Assembly: GCA_041399085.1 (NCBI GenBank)
Contig: JAWKTM010000016.1
Span: 1-64,000, forward strand
Direction: 5' to 3'
DNA: 64,000 nucleotides
Origin: JAWKTM01 sp041399085
GTDB taxonomy: Bacteria > Planctomycetota > Planctomycetia > Pirellulales > Pirellulaceae
Under the pieces are notes generated by a model. It made no database searches. It saw nothing but the letters and a program-made list of their open reading frames with translations, and was not told the DNA's origin. Each line of letters opens with the position of its first letter. Position 1 is the first letter of the stretch. Positions 39,556-48,150 of this stretch are shown piece by piece. Made by a program: the position numbers and the translations under genes.

Positions 39556-39832
39556 GCATTCCGACGTTTCGGAATGCCCCCGTCGGCGTCGATTCGCCCA
39601 TTCCGACTTTTCGGAACGGCTGATCCGACGTCGATTTGGCCGTTCCAAGTTTTCGGAACGCACAAAACGACACCGAATTAGGCGTTCCAACTTTTCGGAA
39701 CGGCCGAACCGAAGTCGTTTTGTCCATTCCAAGTTTTCGGAATGGCCAGTTCGACGCCGAATCAGGCTTTCCGAGTTTTCGGAATGGGCAATCCGACGTC
39801 GATTGAGGCGTTCCAAGTTTTCGGAATGTCTG
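39556..39832. repeat. Phased palindrome array A3: seven units, exact 42-bp period
   Basis: The left half-site ttcc falls at 39559, 39601, 39643, 39685, 39727, 39769 and 39811, always 42 bp apart. Each unit reads attcc(g/a)a(c/g)tttt cggaat, a 6-7 bp stem with a short loop, followed by a 22-bp linker with a second dyad (tccgacgtcgatt in units 2 and 6, degenerate in others). The linker dyad also has a TTC-N6-GAA form, so the array can be read as alternating 21-bp half-units. It lies 140 bp before the orphan gene at 39974. Confidence 0.9.
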
Positions 39833-39973
39833 TCACGGGGGTGGATCGGTTGTGACTAAAAAGGCTCGCCGCACTTTTTGAATTTACGGTAAGCCAAATC
39901 GTTGATTTCCGAGTGCTGGTTCGGATAGAATCCCCTCAACAGGCTGTTTCTCAAAGCTTCAGGGAGTCTTCCG

Positions 39974-40708
39974 ATGCTCAGGATTCATCGCTTCTTTGAA
40001 TTGCAATTCGCCAGTAAGGAAATCAGCCGAGCGGAGTTGCTCGACTTTACGCAGGATCATCTCGGCCGTTTGAGTCAGCAGAACGAAGGCGGCCAATACG
40101 ACGGCATGTTGACCCAGACCAGTGCGGCCTACGAAGCGTTCGGCGGAACGGTCTCGAATGAAGTGACCGCCGATGCGATTGGCAAAGCTCGCACGGCCGC
40201 CAAAGAGACGCACTTTCAACTTATCTTGACTCGATTGAGCGGCTTGGCCGGCACATTGCACGGGCAGTTCGGTAAAGAGAGCGTGGAATATATCGAGTTC
40301 TTTCCGCGCGGCCTGACCGAAGTGCGCGAGGCCCGCGAGGCGGAGATCGAGGCGATTCTGGATCGCGTGGTGTCCGCTGCCGAAACTTATCTGCCGGCCA
40401 GCGCGGCGGAACTAACGGCACTTCGCACACGTTGGATCGACGTCTATCAAGCCGCCACTTCCGGCCGCGCCGCGGCCACCGGGGCGAATGATAGCCGAGA
40501 CGCGGCAAAAGCCGACTTGCAGTTGCAGTTGACTCGAAACGTGCTGCAACTCGCACTCGAGTACGTCGCCCAACCCGACAAAGCCTCGCTCTTCTTCGAC
40601 GAATCGCGACTGCACAATGCCAAATCCTCGTCGGATGAATCTGTGCCTGATGAACCCATTCTGGACGAGCCCCTACGAGACGAATCTCTGCCCGGTGAGA
40701 ATCTGTGA
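39974..40708 (+). CDS. Hypothetical helical protein beside array A3
   Basis: 244 residues from ATG 39974 (MLRIHRFFELQFASKEIS). Mostly alpha-helical, no signal peptide or membrane segment; conserved-looking parts are GRLSQQNEGGQYDGMLTQTS, YEAFGGTVSNEVT, and VEYIEFFPRGLTEVREARE. The C-terminal tail is a pentapeptide repeat: DESVP DEPIL DEPLR DESLP GENL. I recall a similar hypothetical-protein family with an 'IHRFF' start but no assigned function. It begins 124 bp after array A3 ends. Confidence 0.7.
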   Translation: MLRIHRFFELQFASKEISRAELLDFTQDHLGRLSQQNEGGQYDGMLTQTSAAYEAFGGTVSNEVTADAIGKARTAAKETHFQLILTRLSGLAGTLHGQFGKESVEYIEFFPRGLTEVREAREAEIEAILDRVVSAAETYLPASAAELTALRTRWIDVYQAATSGRAAATGANDSRDAAKADLQLQLTRNVLQLALEYVAQPDKASLFFDESRLHNAKSSSDESVPDEPILDEPLRDESLPGENL

Positions 40709-40774
40709 TCGGGTCTCATCGAAAACTCACAATCCGCAAACCTCCGTGCATGTCCGTGTGCCTATCAATCTCTT

Positions 40775-40865
40775 CTCTCCGCGTCCTCCGCGCCTCCGCG
40801 TTTCGAATGTCTTTATAGAGGTGCGAGAAGAGGTGGAAACGCGGAGACGCGGAGTTCGCGGAGAG
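40775..40865. repeat. Imperfect inverted repeat (29-bp arms), dispersed-repeat type
   Basis: The left arm ctctccgcgtcctccgcgcc continues through tccgcgttt, and the right arm aaacgcggagacgcggagtt continues through cgcggagag; the arms are complementary at most positions, with a loop of about 33 bp. It lies between two convergent genes (the 244-residue gene and the kinase) and may act as a bidirectional terminator. The cctccgcg/cgcggagg motif is common in environmental genomes. Confidence 0.75.
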
Positions 40866-40943
40866 ATTATGTGAGAGCTATCTCACACATTAAGTCGTAA
40901 ACTGAAATGATGTTAGGCAATGGTCCGGATAACCTAACACTTG

Positions 40944-42377
40944 CTAATTCATCACCGAGCCGACCAGGAATCCCATGATGGCTCCGAGCAGGAGGGCGGC
41001 GGGGACGGCTATGGCTAGGGCGATGACGACGGCGGCGGATTTGGTGATCGTGGGCGATTCGATCAGCGTCTTGGCTTCGGACAACAATAAGATCGGCGGC
41101 TTGCGGCGGCCGTGATTCGTGCGGACTCGCGAGGTTTCTTGCAGGCCGGATAACAATGGGAAGGTGCCGTCCGAACCTTGGCTGGACGGGTCGAAGTGCC
41201 CCGAGCCAACGTCTTCGAATTCCGCGAAGCCGGGATTGGTTTCTTGAGCATCGTCTTCGCCGCCGGTCGGCAAGGGGGGCGGAGTCCACGGCGACTTGCT
41301 GAGGTGCTGGGTGCGGATCGGACCAATGTCGCTGGCCCACGGTTCCAGTCGCTGAGCCACCTCGGCCGCTGACTGAATCCGATCGTCGGGCTTCTTCTCC
41401 ATCATGTCGGCGATCAGCTCGACGAACTCCTCGCTGATCTCCGGCGCGAAACGGCGCGGGTGCCAAGGCGTTTCTTCCAAGTGCCGCTTGGCTTTGCTGG
41501 CCGGCGTGCCGCCTGGGAAAGGCACCTTGCCACACACGGCGTAATACAGCGTGCAACCGAGCGAGTAGATGTCGCTGGTCGGCGTGATTTCGGCCGGCGA
41601 CAGGATTTGCTCGGGCGAGAGATAATCGGCCGTGCCAACGATCTTACCCGCCCGCGGATCGTTCTCCGCTTTGTCAACGAACCCCGCCAAGCCCAGATCG
41701 GAAACTTTGGCCACGCCATCGGGCCGCACCAAGATGTTCCCCGGTTTCACGTCGCGGTGGATCAGACCGCGTTGATGAGCGTAGTCGATCCCGCGAGCCG
41801 CCTGCATGATGATGTTGGCCGCCTGCTGAACGCTCAGCGGACCTTGCGACCGAACCAGCCGCCGCAGATCAGTGCCGGGGACGTACTCGACGACCAAGTA
41901 GTAGACGTTGCCGTCGTGCCCCGCGTCGTAGGCTCGCACGAGGTTCGGGTGATCGAGCTGCGCCTGGGTGCGGATCTCGCGATTGAAGTTCGCGATCGCT
42001 TCCGGCGTCGACTTATTCAGCGGCAGCACTTTCACGGCCGATTCGCGGCCCATCATCTTGTGTTCGGCCTTGAACACTTGGCCCATGCCGCCTTGAGCAA
42101 TCCAGTCCGTGATGATGTACGGCCCCAGATTCAGCTTGTTCCGCCCCGCCAGTAACTGGTCGGCTTGGTACCGCGTGATCACTTCCATGTCGACCAGCTT
42201 GTCGGCCAACAAAGCATCGGGCGCCACCGTCAGCGGGGCAGGGGGCGCCTCGGGATCCGTTTGGATCAACGCCACCGCCGCGTCGATGTCGGCGCGCGTC
42301 ACCAGGCTGCTGAGCAGAGCGGCGTCGCGGAACAGAGATCGAGTGGCGGTTGGCAAGGAATTGGTCCATACATGCAA
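40944..42377 (-). CDS. Serine/threonine protein kinase with C-terminal membrane anchor
   Basis: 477 residues if the TTG at 42377 is the start; the first about 20 residues are doubtful. Residues of about 25-85 form a small helical domain (SSLVTRADIDAAVALIQTDP). The kinase domain follows: IAQGGMGQVFKAEHK (Gly loop), AVKVLPL (Lys), LIHRDVKPGNILV (catalytic loop), SDLGLAGF (metal motif as DLG, not DFG) and VGTADYLSPEQ. A Pro-rich linker and one terminal helix (SAAVVIALAIAVPAALLLG) tether it to the membrane. It probably phosphorylates cytosolic or membrane proteins. Confidence 0.93.
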   Translation of the reverse strand: MHVWTNSLPTATRSLFRDAALLSSLVTRADIDAAVALIQTDPEAPPAPLTVAPDALLADKLVDMEVITRYQADQLLAGRNKLNLGPYIITDWIAQGGMGQVFKAEHKMMGRESAVKVLPLNKSTPEAIANFNREIRTQAQLDHPNLVRAYDAGHDGNVYYLVVEYVPGTDLRRLVRSQGPLSVQQAANIIMQAARGIDYAHQRGLIHRDVKPGNILVRPDGVAKVSDLGLAGFVDKAENDPRAGKIVGTADYLSPEQILSPAEITPTSDIYSLGCTLYYAVCGKVPFPGGTPASKAKRHLEETPWHPRRFAPEISEEFVELIADMMEKKPDDRIQSAAEVAQRLEPWASDIGPIRTQHLSKSPWTPPPLPTGGEDDAQETNPGFAEFEDVGSGHFDPSSQGSDGTFPLLSGLQETSRVRTNHGRRKPPILLLSEAKTLIESPTITKSAAVVIALAIAVPAALLLGAIMGFLVGSVMN

Positions 42378-42445
42378 TCAAGAAGAGTTCCTACCAAGGT
42401 AACTCATCCCGAACTGGCTCGTCAAAACCGGCTTTTGGGGAGTGG

Positions 42446-43143
42446 CTACCCTTGATCCGTCACGCCCCACTTCTGCCAAGCGACCGGCAACGGGGCGACA
42501 ACCGTGACGGGCGTCTTCAGCGTCGGATGTTCGATCGTCAAGTGGCGAGCGTGCAAAGCAATGCCCGAGGGAAACGCTTGCGAGCTGCCGTACTTGGTGT
42601 CGCCCACGACCGGCCAGCCGCGATGAGCCATTTGCAGCCGAATTTGGTGTTTGCGGCCCGTCTCCAAGTGAACTTCGATCAACGCGCCGCGCGGCAATCG
42701 GCGGAGCGTGCGGTAGTGCAGTCGAGCTTCCTTCGCGTCGGTCGCACCGGATTTGACGATCTGCATGCGGTGGTGTCGTTCGTCCTGGCGACCCAATTCA
42801 CGCAGTCATCTTCCGGCGGATCGGGCGTTGGGGAGACGATGGCCCAGTACCGTTTCCTCGGTTTCGCCAGGAATTGTTTGGTCAGCCGAGCCGCGGCCTT
42901 CGATGTGCGAGCGAACACCAACGCACCGGTGGCTAACGAATCGAGCCGGCTGACCGTTCCCAAATAGACGTTGCCCGGTTTATTGTACTTGCGTCGAATG
43001 TATTGCTTGGCCAGCGTCAGCACCGACTCGCGATCTGCGGTCACGCCCATCGTCGGCAGACCCGCCGGTTTGTTGACAATCAGCAAATGATTGTCTTCGT
43101 ACAACACCGAAATGGGCGGCCGAGCGGACATGATTCGACTCAC
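42446..43143 (-). CDS. RluA/RluD-family pseudouridine synthase (one frame break)
   Basis: Two frames join near 42790. The first runs from GTG 43143 (or ATG 43131) to CVNWVARTND; the second resumes ERHHRMQIVKSGATDAKEAR. The catalytic Asp is in GTVSRLDSLATG, with Ser where most relatives have His; VLYEDNHLLIVNKPAGLPT precedes it. The C-terminal RKHQIRLQMAHRGWPVVGD is typical. It isomerises uridine in rRNA or tRNA. A single inserted or deleted base explains the break, so sequencing error is likely. Confidence 0.88.
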
Positions 43144-43209
43144 AAATAGACGTAAAGCAAACGGACCGTTGAACGATCACCTCGCATCCTCGAACACGCA
43201 AGACCCCGC

Positions 43210-43791
43210 ATGCAAGTTCCTCACGAACGCTTGATATTGGCCAGCCAATCTCCGCGACGGCGCGAGCTGATGACGGAAGCCGGCTTGGCGTTTGAAGTCA
43301 TCGCGCCGCACGAATCGGCCGAATGCGGAGTTTGCAGCCGCGAGACGCCTCCGGAATTGGTCGCTCGGCTAGCGTTTCAGAAGGGCCGCGATGTGGCCGA
43401 GCGTATCGAGTCGGGCTTGATCGTGGCCTGCGATACCGTGGCCGAATGCCGCGGACATATCTTGGGAAAGCCCAAGAATCGGCGGCACGCACGCGAGATG
43501 CTGCGGTTGCTGCGCGGCACGGAGCACCGCGTCTACAGCGGGCTGTGTCTGTGGCGGCGGCCGGATAATCGGCTGCGAACGCGCGTGGATGTGACCGTGT
43601 TGCGGATGGACGATCTCAGCGACGAACAACTCACCGAGTATCTCGACAGCAACGCGTGGGAAGGGAAGGCCGGGGCGTTCGGCTATCAGGACCGTGTTGG
43701 CTGGCTGCACGTTGTCGAGGGAAGCGAGTCGAACGTCGTGGGGCTGCCGATGGAGTTGCTGGAAACGATGTTCGCGGAGTTCGCCGATTAG
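43210..43791 (+). CDS. maf: Maf family nucleoside triphosphate pyrophosphatase
   Basis: 193 residues from ATG 43210. Opening LILASQSPRRRELMTEAGL is the Maf signature (S.SPRR.ELL); GLIVACDTVAE carries the acidic residue of the active site, and EGKAGAFGYQD near the C-terminus is also conserved. Maf proteins hydrolyse non-canonical or canonical NTPs and can affect septation. Its stop overlaps the end of the next, convergent gene by four bases. Confidence 0.9.
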   Translation: MQVPHERLILASQSPRRRELMTEAGLAFEVIAPHESAECGVCSRETPPELVARLAFQKGRDVAERIESGLIVACDTVAECRGHILGKPKNRRHAREMLRLLRGTEHRVYSGLCLWRRPDNRLRTRVDVTVLRMDDLSDEQLTEYLDSNAWEGKAGAFGYQDRVGWLHVVEGSESNVVGLPMELLETMFAEFAD

Positions 43792-44534
43792 GTTTCGGGC
43801 AGGAACTCGATCACCATCTCGCCGCGGTGCAGTTGTTCGCCCGTGAAGCGATTCATGCGGAGCACTCGGCCGTTGCACGGGGCAACCAGCAAGCGATATT
43901 CGGTTTGCTGACGAAGCTTGTCCAGCTTGCTTGATAACTGCTGAGCTTGGTTCGTGAGTTGTTCGATATCCGCGCCGCCGACGGTGGGCGACCATCGCGC
44001 GGTGGCTCGGGCAGAAGCCAACTGGGATTCGACCAGCCGCAGCTCATTCTCAACCGATTCCACTTCCGCCGTGACCGAAGCGTCGGTTACTTCCAGCAAC
44101 GGCTGTCCGGCTTCCACCCACTCGCCATCTCGAACCAACACGTCGGCCACGACGCCATCGGTGGATGAGGAGAGGAAAGCGATTTCGCCGCGAACCGCAT
44201 TGACGGCTTGGAAGTAAAGTGTCGCGCGGTACCCGACGAACAAAGCCAATACCGTCGCCACCAGCGTGAAGGTGATCGCGCGAGCGGCCGGGCCAGAACG
44301 GAGTCGCGCCGGAAGGGTGGCGCTGGGAGCGGGCGTGACTCGCGATCGAGGCACATAAACATCCGGGGCGTTCGCCACTGGGTGCGACGCGGCGGCCGGG
44401 AACGGAGTGACTCGCGGGCGATGAGCGACCGGAGTGGGAAATGTCCGCAGCCGACGTCGCGGCTGGATGCGAGCGGTGGTGGCTCCAGCCCCGGTATTCG
44501 CGGCGAACGGTGTCATGGGCGAATTCGATGACAT
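43788..44534 (-). CDS. HlyD-like membrane fusion / biotinyl-lipoyl-like protein
   Basis: 248 residues from ATG 44534. The first 85 residues are Pro/Ala/Arg-rich and probably cytoplasmic; one transmembrane segment follows (AITFTLVATVLALFVGYRA). The periplasmic part has a lipoyl-like beta barrel (STDGVVADVLVRDGEWVEAG QPLLEVT split by a coiled coil) and ends RLLVAPCNGRVLRMNRFTG, EMVIEF. The coiled coil LRLVESQLASARATA is short. No inner-membrane pump or TolC gene is adjacent, so the transport partner is unknown. Confidence 0.8.
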   Translation of the reverse strand: MSSNSPMTPFAANTGAGATTARIQPRRRLRTFPTPVAHRPRVTPFPAAASHPVANAPDVYVPRSRVTPAPSATLPARLRSGPAARAITFTLVATVLALFVGYRATLYFQAVNAVRGEIAFLSSSTDGVVADVLVRDGEWVEAGQPLLEVTDASVTAEVESVENELRLVESQLASARATARWSPTVGGADIEQLTNQAQQLSSKLDKLRQQTEYRLLVAPCNGRVLRMNRFTGEQLHRGEMVIEFLPET

Positions 44535-44758
44535 GGCGTTAGACTGCGGCCTCGGAAAACGATCGGACAATTTGGGTCTAACCAACCATAGCCCGCGAAA
44601 TGCGTATGCGCGACGAAGTAACGCGCAACCGGTTCATTTTGTCGCGCGGGCGGCGATCGCGGCGAGGCGGGACGTCGTTCTCGTCACCATCGGCATCGTT
44701 GTTAGAATGCGCACAGCCATTCGTTTCGTAATCCGAAGCCACGAACCTTGGAGCCACG

Positions 44759-45124
44759 ATGATGGAAATTCAAGCCCCGGCCGAGTTGGTGCAAAAGAAA
44801 TGTAAGCCGTGTGAAGGAGGCGTCGAGCGATACTCGCGCGAACAGGCCGAACAGCAACTGACGCAGCTTACCGGTTGGCGAATCACGCACGACGGCCAGC
44901 GAATTCGCAAGGATTGGACCATGAAAAACTTCATGGCCGGCCTCACATTCTTCAACCAAGTGGCCGGAGTCGCCGAAGCCGACGGCCATCATCCCGATTT
45001 ACATATCGAAAGTTATCGCCAAGTGTGGATCGAGCTATGGACGCACGCCATCAGCGGACTCAGCGAGAACGATTTCATCCTGGCGGCGAAAATTGATGAG
45101 TTGCCGGTAGAGGTGAAGTCGTAG
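44759..45124 (+). CDS. phhB: 4a-hydroxytetrahydrobiopterin dehydratase (pterin-4a-carbinolamine dehydratase)
   Basis: 121 residues from ATG 44759 (a second ATG follows directly). Active-site signature EADGHHPDLHIESYRQVWIE (two adjacent His, then Pro and Asp) and the later LSENDF. It regenerates the quinonoid pterin cofactor, normally for phenylalanine hydroxylase, which is not in the window. Length is normal for the family. Confidence 0.93.
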   Translation: MMEIQAPAELVQKKCKPCEGGVERYSREQAEQQLTQLTGWRITHDGQRIRKDWTMKNFMAGLTFFNQVAGVAEADGHHPDLHIESYRQVWIELWTHAISGLSENDFILAAKIDELPVEVKS

Positions 45125-45159
45125 GTTAAAAGCTCGTTGTGTGTCTCATATCCAAGAAG

Positions 45160-45600
45160 CTATTTAAGTGGTGAATCCGCTGTCGGAGTTTCCGTGGCTG
45201 GTTTGCCCTCGTTCGACGCACTGGCCGCGCCGCGTAATAGCGCCCGGCCTAGCGACCGAAAGACGCTGGGCGATTCGGGGGCGTTCAGGCTGTCTGCCGA
45301 CTCCTCGGACGCACTCGCTCCCGCATCGCCGGCCGGCCGACCACTAATAATCGGCTCATTGTTCGGCTTGTCGACCGTCGGAGCTGGCATATCAACGGGC
45401 GAATCGGGGCCGGGACTGACCGGCGCGCTCTCGACCACCGGCGGCTCCGGTTTTGGCAGATCATCGACGGGGTTATCCACCGTCGCAGGTGTCGCTGGAT
45501 CGGTTTTCGGGGACTCGTCGGCCGACTCACGACTGCCGTTCGAACATCCGGCCAGCAGCAACAAACACAGCGGAAAAACCAACATGACTCGCGTATTCAT
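45160..45600 (-). CDS. Lipoprotein of unknown function
   Basis: 146 residues from ATG 45600, with a gaggagg site upstream. Type II signal: RVMLVFPLCLLLLAGCSNGS, where the lipobox LLAGC gives the acylated Cys. The rest is low complexity (Pro/Ser/Asp/Glu), probably disordered and extracytoplasmic. No domain recognised. Confidence 0.7.
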   Translation of the reverse strand: MNTRVMLVFPLCLLLLAGCSNGSRESADESPKTDPATPATVDNPVDDLPKPEPPVVESAPVSPGPDSPVDMPAPTVDKPNNEPIISGRPAGDAGASASEESADSLNAPESPSVFRSLGRALLRGAASASNEGKPATETPTADSPLK

Positions 45601-45651
45601 CACAAAATTTCCTCCTCGGTAATGATCAAAGCCGCCGCGTCCCACGCGTTG

Positions 45652-46617
45652 TTAGTCTACGGGGCGGGATAGTCGCGCGGCAATCCATTCGTCCGACACG
45701 AAGCGTCGCAGCAGGTTTCGCAGCGTTTGATCCAATGCTCGACGCGCTTCGGGCGGAAGTTTGTCGAACGCATCCGCTTCCAGATCGTGAAAGCCGAACC
45801 AGTGCAGCAGGACGGGCCATTCGGAGGCCTGAGCCACCGCGTTCACTCGTTGCACCACGCGTAAACCCCACAGCGTGCCAAAACTGTCGCGAAAGTCCAG
45901 CCAAACTCGGTCCAAACCGCACTCCGGCCTCCGGCGTCGGTTGAAGGCCGCCCAGCCCAAGGCCGCGATGACGGCGGCGAATCCCGCCACATCGGCGGCC
46001 ATGAACCACGGGCGTTCGATCAGTGGCAGATAGCGCGCCAATAGCAATATGTGCCCGAACGCCAGCAACAGGCTGCTCAGCCAGAAACGCGTCGGCAGCA
46101 AATTGACGAGTCCCAGACCGATCAGCGCCCACAGAAACCAGGCTCGCGCGCCGCGGATTTCGAGCGGTTGGCCACGCTGCAAGAAAGCCGCCTCGGCCGC
46201 TGGCATGGCCAACACGATCCACAACGAAAGCACGATGAAATTCCACGCGCGGTCTTGCGGCCGTTTGGCTCCCAGCAACGACATCAGCGGACAGAACAAC
46301 CCGACCGCCGCGACAAACCGCAGCGGCTCGCGCCAAGCTGGCCTCACCCAGCCAGCGTGAAACACGACCAATACGATCGCCAGAAAAGTCAGCGTCGCGA
46401 CGCTCCACCACCACCCGGCTACCAACGTCGTCTCGCGAACCGCTCCACGGCGCATCACCAACAGCGCGACTCCGCCGCACCACAAAAGTCCGATCAGGGG
46501 GATGATGACGGCGGGCGGCAAACAGATCGGCTCCGGCAAACGAGAAGGGCAGGGCGGTTTGTGCCGGCGCGTGGCAAAAAATCGACACGGCGGCGACGCG
46601 TTCGATCTTATCAACAA
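45652..46617 (-). CDS. Hypothetical membrane protein
   Basis: Up to 321 residues; the TTG at 46617 is weak and the true start may lie nearer the first hydrophobic helix (PPAVIIPLIGLLWCGGVALL). About six transmembrane segments, including a Trp-rich one (LVAGWWWSVATLTFLAIVLV). The C-terminal 80 residues are soluble and keep a compact helical feel (FHDLEADAFDKLPPEARRAL). Directly downstream of it, on the same strand, is the lipoprotein gene. No family recognised. Confidence 0.6.
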   Translation of the reverse strand: MLIRSNASPPCRFFATRRHKPPCPSRLPEPICLPPAVIIPLIGLLWCGGVALLVMRRGAVRETTLVAGWWWSVATLTFLAIVLVVFHAGWVRPAWREPLRFVAAVGLFCPLMSLLGAKRPQDRAWNFIVLSLWIVLAMPAAEAAFLQRGQPLEIRGARAWFLWALIGLGLVNLLPTRFWLSSLLLAFGHILLLARYLPLIERPWFMAADVAGFAAVIAALGWAAFNRRRRPECGLDRVWLDFRDSFGTLWGLRVVQRVNAVAQASEWPVLLHWFGFHDLEADAFDKLPPEARRALDQTLRNLLRRFVSDEWIAARLSRPVD

Positions 46618-46859
46618 CCTGCTGGCTCACAACCAGATACGACGATTTCCACTCGGCCGCGGCCGTCGGTTCCGTCTGGGCAATATTGAAAAAATGCAAC
46701 GGTTGCGTTTGCTCTACGGCGAATCAGGTGGCATGTTTCTTCAGACGCACACCGGGACACCCGCCGCGGCGAAGGTAGTCGCGAGCAATGTGGAGCAGGT
46801 TTCCATGACCAGGGGTTACAACCCGGTCTGCGTCGGTTTTTCCACGGGAGCATGATGCG

Positions 46860-47501
46860 ATGAAAGCGATCTGTGTTTGGGCGATGTTGTTGACGATCAC
46901 GTTTGTCGGTTCCAGCCAAGCGGCTTGGCGCGGACTGTTTCAACCGGCGCTGGAATCGGCCCCGGTGATCGACAACTCGTATGTCGACAATGGCCATGAA
47001 GCGCATGCCGAACCGGCCAACTACGGTGGCTGCGCGACGTGCGGTCAATCGGCCGGATACTCCGCCGGCTGTGGCGCTTCGGCCGGCTGCTACTCATGCA
47101 ATCGCCCCGGATACGCAGGCTGCAAAACGGGTTGCTGCCAAGGACTTTGGGACAACTACTGTGCCGAACGACGCCATTTCTGCCCCACGAAAATGCCCGC
47201 TCCGAGCTGGCCGCGATTTGGCTGCGGCATGCACCGTGTCCTGCATTGCTTGCCCTCGTGCCAGCCGATGGGCTGTGCGACTAGTGTGCCGGCCGGCTGC
47301 ACTTCCTGCGACACGAACTATGAGATGTCACAACCGACCTACGGTGAATACGAACAACCGGCCGAATCCTATCCAGCGTTGGAGACGGAGTCCGCGCCGA
47401 TTGAGTCACCCGAGTCCATAACTCCAGCCGATAGTTCGATTGACCAAGAGAAACTAGAGAAGTCGGCTCGCCGCCGCTTCATGTCGATCTTCGGCATCTA
47501 A
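46860..47501 (+). CDS. Cysteine-rich exported protein
   Basis: 213 residues from ATG 46860. Signal peptide KAICVWAMLLTITFVGSSQA, then a region very rich in Cys and Gly with repeated short Cys spacings (GGCATCGQSAGY, AGCKTGCCQGLW), and finally a Glu/Pro/Ser tail (ESPESITPADSSID) ending in a basic cluster KSARRRFMSIFG. The Cys-rich part may bind metal or form disulfides outside the cytoplasm; Cys-rich surface proteins are known in planctomycete cell walls. No named family. Confidence 0.7.
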   Translation: MKAICVWAMLLTITFVGSSQAAWRGLFQPALESAPVIDNSYVDNGHEAHAEPANYGGCATCGQSAGYSAGCGASAGCYSCNRPGYAGCKTGCCQGLWDNYCAERRHFCPTKMPAPSWPRFGCGMHRVLHCLPSCQPMGCATSVPAGCTSCDTNYEMSQPTYGEYEQPAESYPALETESAPIESPESITPADSSIDQEKLEKSARRRFMSIFGI

Positions 47502-47575
47502 GACACCGGTTTCGCCCAGGTCGGATAACTGGCGAGGAAGGGGAGAGCCCCGCCGACCATCCACCCGCGCGATTC

Positions 47576-47606
47576 AACGGGCGACCTAAATCAGGTCGCC
47601 CGTTTT
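47576..47606 (+). terminator. Rho-independent terminator
   Basis: Twelve-bp stem aacgggcgacct / aggtcgcccgtt with a five-base loop (aaatc), then tttt. It follows the Cys-rich gene by 75 bp. Confidence 0.9.
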
Positions 47607-47645
47607 CGTCGTTCTTGTATCAAATACAAGGCCAGTCGACCCTCC

Positions 47646-48150
47646 ATACCCAGCCGCCCCGCGAGCTCGCTGCAAATCACCTAACAACCACGAAGGACAC
47701 GAAGACCACGAAGGGAAGAGCCTTCAGCGGTTAGCAGTTAGCGGTTCAGCAGTTACAAACCAACAACCACGAACAAAAGAACTACGAACAAAGAACCACA
47801 AACAAAGAACCACGAACCCACCCCGCCCTCAATCATTTGAATTTTTCATTCTCCATTAACGATTAACCATTAACCTGTTCCCTTCGAGGAATGTGCCTGG
47901 GGTCGAGCGGAGCGAGCCCCAGCCGCCCACAAGTTCGCTACAAATCTCAAGCAACCACGAAGGACACCTTAGAAGACACGAAGGGAAGAGCCTTCAGCAG
48001 GATTAGCAGTTAGCAGTTAGCAGTTAGCAGTTAGCAGTTACAAACCAACAACCACGAACAAAGGCCTGAACAAAGAACCACGAACCCACCCCGCTCTCAA
48101 TCATTTTGAATTTGTCATTCTCCATTAACGATTAACCATTAACCTCTTCC
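47646..48150. repeat. Two direct copies of a ~230-bp intergenic repeat, period ~277 bp
   Basis: Copy one (about 47646-47880) and copy two (about 47923-48150) share ccacgaaggacac, gaagggaagagccttcagc, runs of ttagcagttagcagtt, caaccacgaacaaa, and cattctccattaacgattaa before ccattaacc. The ttagcagt tract differs in copy number. Between the copies is a small palindrome (tggggtcgagcggagcgagc then ccca). No coding content. Confidence 0.8.

Noticed and set aside
39556..39832. TIGR-type guide array or other dual-repeat guide locus
   Set aside because: No Nop-domain or nuclease partner gene is near and the linkers between dyads are themselves similar, so they do not look like acquired guides.
44434..44805. 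Plus-strand ORF before the pterin dehydratase
   Set aside because: No ribosome-binding site, Arg-rich composition, overlaps the HlyD-like start and the pterin dehydratase start.
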